Source: an uncultured Ruminococcus sp.
GTDB taxonomy: Bacteria > Bacillota > Clostridia > Oscillospirales > Ruminococcaceae
Direction of reading: 5' to 3'
Length of the DNA stretch: 5,321 nucleotides
NCBI GenBank assembly: GCA_946540705.1
Contig: CAMNJD010000288.1
Location: 1-5,321 of the forward strand
The notes below the pieces were generated by a model that worked only from the letters and a program-made list of their open reading frames with translations, was not told where the DNA came from and made no database searches. The translations under genes and the position numbers were made by a program. Shown here in pieces: positions 1 to 4,888 of this stretch (its first letter is position 1; every line of letters begins with the position of its first letter).

Positions 1-5
1 GGGAT

Positions 6-74
6 TCCAAAGGGATAGCATCCCTTTGGCGGGGTATGGGGCAGCGCCCCATTATAATCATCGCGCAGCGATAC
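6..74. repeat. Palindromic repeat unit, copy 1 (three hairpins)
   Basis: This is the left copy of a unit of about 70 bases that is repeated at 91-160. It folds into three hairpins in a row. Hairpin 1 has a 10-bp stem, 7-16 with 20-29 (CCAAAGGGAT / ATCCCTTTGG), and triloop AGC. Hairpin 2 has a 7-bp stem, 36-42 with 46-52 (ATGGGGC / GCCCCAT), and again triloop AGC. Hairpin 3 has a 5-bp stem, 60-64 with 68-72 (ATCGC / GCGAT), and triloop GCA. No open frame here looks like a gene. The element lies downstream of the last minus-strand gene and may continue past the left edge. It resembles dispersed intergenic palindromic repeats of Clostridia, but that comparison is from memory and unverified. Confidence 0.85.
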
Positions 75-90
75 CTTTATCGACAAGCTG

Positions 91-160
91 TCCAAAGGGA
101 CAGTGTCCCTTTGGCGGGGTATGGGGCAGCGCCCCATTATGAATCATCGCGCAGCGATAC
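91..160. repeat. Palindromic repeat unit, copy 2 (three hairpins)
   Basis: This is the second copy of the unit, offset by 85 bases from copy 1. It is nearly identical except for three changes in and near the first loop and one base difference plus a one-base insertion around 141-142. The same three hairpins form: 92-101 with 105-114 (triloop AGT), 121-127 with 131-137 (triloop AGC), and 146-150 with 154-158. In hairpin 1 the innermost pair is C101-G105 where copy 1 has T16-A20, a compensatory change. The unit ends two bases from the stop codon of the membrane protein gene at 162-752, so it would be the first structured element in that transcript's 3' untranslated region. No T-run follows any stem on the minus strand, so it is not a standard intrinsic terminator. 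Confidence 0.87.
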
Positions 161-161
161 T

Positions 162-752
162 TTACATATCCGGCAGCTTCCGGCGATGCGATTTCGCATA
201 GTCGAGGTGCTGCTTTGTGCAGCCGAGCTGACAGCCCGGCGCATTTTTTTTGATCTTGTCGAGAATGATCTCCGGCTTGAACACCTGCTGTTCTCCGACC
301 GCAAACGGAAATGCGAGGCGGCTGCCCCAGCAGTCATGCACGGTCAGATAGGTCCCAAAGGGGCTGCGGCGGATATATGCCAGCAGCACCCACTCAAACC
401 GCACAAAGCGTTCAGGGTCATTCTTCACGGCAAGCCAGTGCTGCGACACCAGCATTTTGCTGTTCTCAAAAAAGAGGTCTTTGCCCTCTGCCGTGCGCAT
501 TTCCGCGACCCGCTCCGGGCTGCCGTACTTGCGGAACAGCGGGCTTTTCTGCGGCTGCATCATGCGGAGCAGATGCCGGACTGCAAGCCCTGCGCAGCCT
601 GCCGCCGGAAACAGTGCGAGCAGTCCTGCCGGGTGAACATACCAATACAGCAGAACCGCAGATGCGGCAAAAACCGCAGACAGCAGCAGGAACAGCAAAA
701 AGCGGTTCCTGTGCCGTTCACGGATCAGTCTGAGCAATGTCTTACTGTCCAT
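162..752 (-). CDS. Two-pass membrane protein of unknown function (second of paralogous pair)
   Basis: A 196-residue protein that I do not recognise by name. A basic N-terminus (RERHRNR, residues 11-17) precedes two hydrophobic segments at about 18-38 and 42-62. A cytoplasm-type soluble domain of about 130 residues follows. That domain shares the order of motifs with the product of the gene just upstream: PLFRKYGSPERVAEM (71-85) matches PIFKRYGTPDELAAM there, and TVHD (137-140) followed by an alternating F/R strand matches TVHD there. The tail is Lys/Arg-rich. I chose the ATG at 752. An earlier in-frame ATG at 884 would only add Arg/Ser/Pro-rich sequence read out of frame from the upstream gene. 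The start overlaps that gene's stop by 11 bases and has only a weak GGGCAG upstream, which suggests translational coupling. The TAA stop directly precedes the hairpin repeats. Confidence 0.82.
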   Translation of the reverse strand: MDSKTLLRLIRERHRNRFLLFLLLSAVFAASAVLLYWYVHPAGLLALFPAAGCAGLAVRHLLRMMQPQKSPLFRKYGSPERVAEMRTAEGKDLFFENSKMLVSQHWLAVKNDPERFVRFEWVLLAYIRRSPFGTYLTVHDCWGSRLAFPFAVGEQQVFKPEIILDKIKKNAPGCQLGCTKQHLDYAKSHRRKLPDM

Positions 753-1422
753 AGTTCTGCCCGTTGTTATAATTGGCATCCGGGCGCTGCCGGACGGGCT
801 TGGGGTCGCCGGGCCTGATCTTATTCTGTGCCGCTGCGCGGACATTCTGCGGGCTGTAGCCGAACACGATCCACGGCGCCGCAAGGCTCATCCTGCGCAT
901 GATCTCGGCGATCTCCTCGCGCCCCTTTTTGCCGAGCCTGAACTGAAACCGCACCTGATAATTGTAGATATCATGCACGGTCATGCCCTGATCGGTCGGG
1001 ATGCCGTTGGTGCTGTTGCGGAAAATGTAGACAAGCTGAAGATCACTGAGCGGGATCAGCGATTCGAGGTCGTTGGGGTTGAGGATAAAAGTCTCGGTCA
1101 TCAGGAAATTGTTTGCCTGATAGATGACCTTATTGCCGCCGTCCCGCAGCATGGCTGCGAGCTCGTCCGGGGTACCGTAGCGCTTGAAAATCGGGAGCTC
1201 CTCTGTGTGATTCGCTTTGGAGTTGAAATAGAAGAACAGCGCGAGCGGCACCAGAACGGTCACAACCGCGAAAAAGAGGCCGAGCCCGACCGATGCGAAA
1301 AAGAAGAACACGGTCAGCAGGATCCCGACGATCAGACAGACCAGTGAGATGGTGCGGTATTTCACGTGCTTTTTGTGAATTTCCTGTATCAGTTCTGTTG
1401 CGGTAATTGTCTGAAGCTGCAT
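742..1422 (-). CDS. Two-pass membrane protein of unknown function (first of paralogous pair)
   Basis: A 226-residue protein of unrecognised family. Residues 1-22 are polar and helical. Two strongly hydrophobic stretches at about 24-43 and 46-66 form a membrane hairpin with a very short turn, leaving both ends on the same side of the membrane. The soluble part (about 75-195) begins with ELPIFKRYGTPDELAAM and contains GMTVHDIYNYQVRFQF (146-161). Both motifs recur in the neighbour at 162-752, so the two look like an old tandem duplication. The last 25 or so residues are Pro/Gln/Asn-rich and probably disordered; the neighbour lacks this tail. The start is supported by AAGGGAAGGA at 1431-1440, eight bases before the ATG. 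The gene lies 18 bases after the aldo/keto reductase stop, so it is probably in the same operon. A sensor, scaffold or PH-like membrane-associated role is possible but unsupported. Confidence 0.85.
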   Translation of the reverse strand: MQLQTITATELIQEIHKKHVKYRTISLVCLIVGILLTVFFFFASVGLGLFFAVVTVLVPLALFFYFNSKANHTEELPIFKRYGTPDELAAMLRDGGNKVIYQANNFLMTETFILNPNDLESLIPLSDLQLVYIFRNSTNGIPTDQGMTVHDIYNYQVRFQFRLGKKGREEIAEIMRRMSLAAPWIVFGYSPQNVRAAAQNKIRPGDPKPVRQRPDANYNNGQNYGQ

Positions 1423-1430
1423 AGTCTGGA

Positions 1431-1440
1431 TCCTTCCCTT
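1431..1440 (-). promoter_or_regulatory. Ribosome binding site of the first membrane protein gene
   Basis: The minus strand reads AAGGGAAGGA, ending eight bases before the ATG at 1422. It begins immediately after the TAA stop of the aldo/keto reductase gene, so the short junction is almost entirely taken up by this site. Confidence 0.75.
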
Positions 1441-2532
1441 TTAATTTTTTTCATATTTGGCTGCGACACGCTGAAGCAGGTTGATGATCGGGAGATGCTG
1501 CGGGCAGTGCTGCTCACACTGACCGCACGCGAGACATTCGGATGCCTTCGCGCCGTTTGCCGCGGCCGCATCGTAGTCCTCCTGCGGCTGCTTGCGGTTG
1601 TAGAGCCGGAAATAGTCCGGAATCGGAATCTGCATCGGACATCCCTCCGTGCAATAGCTGCATGCGGTGCAGGGAATCTCAATTTCGTGATTGATGATAT
1701 CGCGGACGCGGAAGCAGAGCGCTTTTTCCTCGTCATTGAGCGGCTGAAATTCCTTCATGTAGCTGATATTGTCGGAGAGCTGCGCGAAATTGCTCATGCC
1801 GCTCAGCACCATCATGACCCCGGGCAGCGATGCTGCAAACCGGATCGCCCATGACGGCACGGAAAGCCCGGGCTCACGCTGCTTCAGATATGACTCGGCG
1901 AGCGGGGGGACATTTGCGAGCGTGCCGCCCTTGACAGGCTCCATAATGACGATCTGCTTGCCGTGCTTTCTTGCAGTCTCATAGCAGAGGCGGGACTGCA
2001 CACGCTCACTCTCCCAGTCCAGATAGTTGATCTGAAGCTGCACAAATTCGACCTCCGGATGCGCGGTCAGGATCTCATCGAGCAGCGCAGCGGTATCGTG
2101 GAACGAAAAGCCAACATGCCGGATCTTCCCGGCGGCCTTCTGCTGCTGCACAAATTCAAAGCAGTTGAGCCGCTCTGCGATCGCATAATTCTGCGTATCG
2201 AGGCAGTGCAGCAGATAGTTGTCGAAATAGCCTGCGCCCGTGCGTGCGAGCTGCTCCGCGAAGATGCGCGGGACATCCTCCGGGGTTTTCAGGAACATGG
2301 TCGGGAGCTTGTCCGCGAGGAAGAAGCTGTCTCTGGGGTGCCGTTCAACGAGCGCTTTTTTCAGCATTTCCTCAGATTTTCCGTTATGGTACATATAAGC
2401 GGTGTCAAAGTACGTAAAGCCGTTTTCGAGGAAGGTATCGACCATTTTGCAGATCTGATCCTCGTCAAAGGAGGTCGGGTCCTTACCGTCGAGCAGCGGC
2501 AGGCGCATAAAACCAAACCCGAGTTTTTTCAT
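1441..2532 (-). CDS. Aldo/keto reductase with C-terminal 2x[4Fe-4S] ferredoxin domain
   Basis: A 363-residue predicted oxidoreductase of the COG1453 type: an aldo/keto reductase barrel fused to a ferredoxin-like end. The barrel starts at once (LGFGFMRLPL). It carries the expected catalytic tetrad: D43 and Y48 in FDTAYMYHNGKSEE, K75 in LADKLP, and H109 in YLLHCLD. Residues VGFSFHD (140-146), QINYLDWE (167-174) and IMEPVKGG (196-203) are further family landmarks. The C-terminus has two CxxCxxCxxxCP motifs, C288/C291/C294/C298 and C333/C336/C339/C343, enough for two [4Fe-4S] clusters. The enzyme is likely cytoplasmic and couples a nicotinamide-type carbonyl or alcohol reaction to electron transfer; the substrate is unknown. 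The start is fixed by GAGGG at 2538-2542, five bases upstream. It follows the superoxide reductase by 35 bases. Length and motifs look intact. Confidence 0.93.
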   Translation of the reverse strand: MKKLGFGFMRLPLLDGKDPTSFDEDQICKMVDTFLENGFTYFDTAYMYHNGKSEEMLKKALVERHPRDSFFLADKLPTMFLKTPEDVPRIFAEQLARTGAGYFDNYLLHCLDTQNYAIAERLNCFEFVQQQKAAGKIRHVGFSFHDTAALLDEILTAHPEVEFVQLQINYLDWESERVQSRLCYETARKHGKQIVIMEPVKGGTLANVPPLAESYLKQREPGLSVPSWAIRFAASLPGVMMVLSGMSNFAQLSDNISYMKEFQPLNDEEKALCFRVRDIINHEIEIPCTACSYCTEGCPMQIPIPDYFRLYNRKQPQEDYDAAAANGAKASECLACGQCEQHCPQHLPIINLLQRVAAKYEKN

Positions 2533-2537
2533 ATTAT

Positions 2538-2542
2538 CCCTC
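2538..2542 (-). promoter_or_regulatory. Ribosome binding site of the aldo/keto reductase gene
   Basis: The minus strand reads GAGGG five bases before the ATG at 2532, within AAAAGAGGGATAAT. The spacing is short but usable, and it supports the assigned start. Confidence 0.65.
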
Positions 2543-2567
2543 TTTTCTCAAGGCCGTGACCCGGCGG

Positions 2568-2915
2568 TCATCCCTCTGCCATCCAGAGGCCGTGCAGGTT
2601 GCAGTAAGCATAGGCGGCGATCAGCGCGGTATCTTCCTCCGCAAAGAACTGTGCAGCGGGCTCATCGCCGGGTCTGAGCTCCCTGCGCTCAATGCCGTCT
2701 TCCGTCTCGAGCAGAATCCAGCCGATATAATGATTGTCCTGCATCGGGTGCGCGGTGCTGCCGACCTCGACAGTGACAGTCTGCCCCTCGCGGGAAATGA
2801 CCGGCACATGCTTTTCCTTTGCGGCATCGACGGTGTTCGGGACGATCTCCTCAAAGCCGGGACATGCCTCGGTGACGATCTCGCCGTTCTCGGGGTTCTT
2901 GTAGAATTTCAGCAT
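2568..2915 (-). CDS. Superoxide reductase (desulfoferrodoxin family), centre I lost
   Basis: A 115-residue cytoplasmic protein of the desulfoferrodoxin/neelaredoxin family, which reduces superoxide to hydrogen peroxide at a mononuclear Fe(His)4Cys site without making oxygen. All five expected iron ligands are present: H36, H56, H62, C105 and H108, in EKHVPV, STAHPM, NHYIGW and YCNLHGLW. The catalytic Glu-Lys pair E34-K35 is also kept. The N-terminus (1-28) aligns with the small desulforedoxin domain, ending in EEIVPNTVDAA, but only one cysteine (C18) remains of the usual four. The second iron (centre I) therefore cannot form, as described for the Treponema pallidum type (class III). The start is supported by AAGGAG nine bases upstream. 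A zinc-ribbon gene precedes it and an Fe-S aldo/keto reductase follows, each at 35 bases. The electron donor is usually rubredoxin, and none is seen here. Confidence 0.94.
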   Translation of the reverse strand: MLKFYKNPENGEIVTEACPGFEEIVPNTVDAAKEKHVPVISREGQTVTVEVGSTAHPMQDNHYIGWILLETEDGIERRELRPGDEPAAQFFAEEDTALIAAYAYCNLHGLWMAEG

Positions 2916-2924
2916 GATGAATCT

Positions 2925-2930
2925 CTCCTT
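2925..2930 (-). promoter_or_regulatory. Ribosome binding site of the superoxide reductase gene
   Basis: The minus strand reads AAGGAG nine bases before the ATG at 2915, preceded by a run of A residues that should keep the site unstructured. It is one of the two strongest ribosome sites in the window, suggesting good translation independent of the upstream gene. Confidence 0.8.
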
Positions 2931-2950
2931 TTTTTTCTGATAATGTATGG

Positions 2951-3193
2951 TCAGAGCCCGCTTTTGCGTTCTCCGCTTCCCGGTTTCTGGAAAAGCTCCA
3001 GTCTACCGCAGCTTGTGCAGCGCCAGATGCGGATATGTACGCCGTTCACGATTTTTGCGATCTGCCTGACGAGAAGATTGCCCGACGGATAATTCTCCGG
3101 ATCGACCCGTTTCATCGGCGCACCGCAGCGCAGACAGCACAGCGGATCGCCGCTGCCCTGCCGCACCGCATCATTCTGTCCGTTGCCGTGCAT
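2951..3193 (-). CDS. Small zinc-ribbon (CxxC...CxxC) protein
   Basis: An 80-residue protein with two cysteine pairs. The first is C20-x2-C23 in CLRCGAPMKRV, with C19 adjacent; the second is C59-x2-C62 in WRCTSCGRLELF. They are separated by about 35 residues of mixed helix/strand (GNLLVRQIAKIVNGVHIRIW). This is the layout of a treble or ribbon-type zinc knuckle found in many small Clostridia proteins. The sequence lacks rubredoxin's conserved aromatic, Asp and Pro positions, so I do not call it rubredoxin. The start at 3193 lies only four bases after the gltX stop and has no clear ribosome site, so translation is probably coupled to gltX. A GTG at codon 9 is an alternative start, and the first eight residues look non-conserved. 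The role is unknown: nucleic-acid binding or a redox/zinc function next to superoxide reductase are both open. Confidence 0.75.
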   Translation of the reverse strand: MHGNGQNDAVRQGSGDPLCCLRCGAPMKRVDPENYPSGNLLVRQIAKIVNGVHIRIWRCTSCGRLELFQKPGSGERKSGL

Positions 3194-3197
3194 GTGC

Positions 3198-4835
3198 TCA
3201 GCCCATGTATGCAGTCAGTCTGCGGCGGGTTTCCTCCTCGCCGAGCACATGGCTGATCTCGCAGATATCCGGTGCATTCTGCCGCCCGGTCAGCGCGACA
3301 CGCAGCAGGTTCGTCACATCGACAATGCTGCCCTTGTAAAGTTCCGGATTCTTCTTGTATTTCTTCGGCTGCACCGCATAGCCCAGCGCATCGGTGATCT
3401 GCTTGACCTTTGCGAACCATTCCTCCTGCGAATCGGAGAAGTCCAGCGTATCGAGATAGCGTGTGAGAATCTCGCGCTTCATATCGCCGTCCGCATTCTC
3501 GGGGCAGGCATCGGTGATGCAGAAGGTTGCCGTGTCATAGAACGAGAGGAATTTCGCAGCAGCAGACCAGCTTCCGTAGTCCTTGCGGGGCTTCTCACCT
3601 CCCCGGCCGACATTGATCGCGGCCTTGTAGAAGTCTGCCTTCGCGGTCATGCGGTCAGCGAGTGCGGGATCATAGATCTTCGCCCAGCGGAGCAGTCCGT
3701 CATAGACGAAATCGGCATTCTGCCGCGCAAGATATTCCTTTGCGATGTTGTCGAGCTTTTCGAGGTCAAAGAGCGCCCCGGAGGTGCTCATTTTTTCGAG
3801 CGAGAAGGTGAATGCGCGGGAATCGGCATCGGGATTTGCAAGATGCCACTCCTCGAAATTGCTGTTGAGCACGGTCAGCAGATAGAGCCACGTTGCCTCC
3901 TGCGGATAGCCGACCTCGCTGTAATAGCTGAGTGCGAGCTCGGGATCCTTGCGCTTGGAGAGCTTGCGCTTGGAGCTGCCGTCCATTTTCATCAGCGTAG
4001 CGGTATGGCAGTAGACCGGACGTTCCCAGCCCAGAATATCAAAGAGCTGCACATGGATCGGCAGTGTCGCGAGCCAGCTTTCGTCGCGGATGACATGGGT
4101 CGTGCGCATAAAGTGGTCATCGCAGACATGCGCAAAATGATAGGTCGGGATGCCGTCGGACTTCAGCAGCACGAAATCGGTGTAGTTCTCCTGCACCTTC
4201 AGCTCGCCGCGGATGCCGTCCAGCACCGGGATCATGTGCTCGGGATCGCCCTCCGAGCGGAACCGCAGCACCCATTCGGTGCCCTTTTCCAGCTCCGCCT
4301 TGATATCCTCGGCCGGACGGTCACGCCAGACCGCATATTTGCCGTAATAGCCGTAATTATCCTTGGCCGCTTCCTGTGCATCGTGCATGGCCTTGAGGTC
4401 ATCCTCGGTGCAGAAGCAGGGGTATGCGAGCCCGCGCTGCACGAGCGACTTTGCGACCGTCTGATAGATCTCTTTGCGCTGACGCTGCCGGTAGGGGCCG
4501 TATGCGCCGGATTCGCCGTCCTTGGTGACGCCCTCATCGAAGTGGACACCGTAGAAGTTCATCGCGTCGATCACAGCCTCGACCGCGCCCTCGACCTCGC
4601 GCTTCTGGTCGGTATCCTCAATGCGGAGATAAAACACGCCGCCGGTCTGGTGCGCGAGCCGCTCACCGATCGCGTTATAGAGGTTGCCCAGATGCACAAA
4701 GCCCGTGGGGCTCGGTGCGATGCGCGTGACGACAGCGCCGGCAGGCAAATCGCGCGGCGGATATTTCTCCTCGAAATCGCTGATGCTTTTTGTGATATCG
4801 GGAAAAAGCAGTTCAGCAAGTGCAGTGTAATCCAT
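3198..4835 (-). CDS. gltX: Glutamyl-tRNA synthetase (long Clostridia type)
   Basis: A 545-residue class I aminoacyl-tRNA synthetase that joins glutamate to tRNA(Glu) using ATP. Key landmarks are TRIAPSPTGFVHLGNLYNA (from about residue 37), with the HIGH-type signature as HLGN (48-51); RIEDTDQKREVEG (from 71); PTYHFAHVCDDH around 230-241; VIRDESWL; and the KMSKS-type loop KLSKR (291-295) in SSKRKLSKRKDPELALS. The C-terminal helical part ends in YKGSIVDVTNLLRVALTGRQNAPDI, the usual anticodon-side ending. It is longer than common bacterial enzymes (about 470-490 residues), with a ~30-residue N-terminal extension, as in a Clostridia subgroup. C140 and C142 (PCFCTE) recall a zinc site, but the expected later ligands read as YAVWRD, so zinc is probably not bound. 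The start at 4835 is chosen over 4892 because AAGGAG lies eight bases upstream. Whether it also charges tRNA(Gln) cannot be told. Confidence 0.96.
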   Translation of the reverse strand: MDYTALAELLFPDITKSISDFEEKYPPRDLPAGAVVTRIAPSPTGFVHLGNLYNAIGERLAHQTGGVFYLRIEDTDQKREVEGAVEAVIDAMNFYGVHFDEGVTKDGESGAYGPYRQRQRKEIYQTVAKSLVQRGLAYPCFCTEDDLKAMHDAQEAAKDNYGYYGKYAVWRDRPAEDIKAELEKGTEWVLRFRSEGDPEHMIPVLDGIRGELKVQENYTDFVLLKSDGIPTYHFAHVCDDHFMRTTHVIRDESWLATLPIHVQLFDILGWERPVYCHTATLMKMDGSSKRKLSKRKDPELALSYYSEVGYPQEATWLYLLTVLNSNFEEWHLANPDADSRAFTFSLEKMSTSGALFDLEKLDNIAKEYLARQNADFVYDGLLRWAKIYDPALADRMTAKADFYKAAINVGRGGEKPRKDYGSWSAAAKFLSFYDTATFCITDACPENADGDMKREILTRYLDTLDFSDSQEEWFAKVKQITDALGYAVQPKKYKKNPELYKGSIVDVTNLLRVALTGRQNAPDICEISHVLGEEETRRRLTAYMG

Positions 4836-4843
4836 ATAAAAGT

Positions 4844-4849
4844 CTCCTT
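4844..4849 (-). promoter_or_regulatory. Ribosome binding site that decides the gltX start
   Basis: The minus strand reads AAGGAG eight bases before the ATG at 4835. This rules out the longer reading from 4892, whose extra 19 residues would overlap the end of the upstream gene and translate this very site. Confidence 0.85.
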
Positions 4850-4888
4850 TTCTGATTTGATTGCAGGGAACGGAACGCAGAAGCGGCA

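Noticed and set aside
6..160. The hairpin repeats as intrinsic terminators or a CRISPR array.
   Set aside because: No T-tract follows any stem on the minus strand. There are only two units, and the 16-base interval between them is too short for a CRISPR spacer.
36..818. A 260-codon plus-strand open frame starting inside the hairpin repeat.
   Set aside because: It begins within non-coding palindromes, has no ribosome site, and runs antisense to the membrane protein genes. The product is low-quality Arg/Gln/Cys-rich sequence with no domain.
753..884. A 44-residue N-terminal extension of the second membrane protein (start at 884).
   Set aside because: The extra residues are Arg/Ser/Pro-rich and are an out-of-frame reading of the upstream gene's 3' end. 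The ATG at 752 gives a normal membrane-protein start and an 11-base overlap.
2557..2570. A 5-bp stem (TGACC/GGTCA, loop CGGC) spanning the superoxide reductase stop codon, considered as a terminator.
   Set aside because: The stem is short and no T-run follows on the minus strand. The sequence leads into a ribosome site for the next gene.
2929..2936. An eight-base T run on the plus strand before the superoxide reductase gene, considered as a terminator tail.
   Set aside because: On the transcribed strand it is an A run upstream of AAGGAG, and no stem of suitable orientation precedes it for plus-strand transcription.
2951..3193. The zinc-ribbon protein as a rubredoxin.
   Set aside because: The cysteine pairs are roughly right, but the conserved rubredoxin aromatic/Asp/Gly core and the CPxCG second knuckle are absent (CTSCG here).
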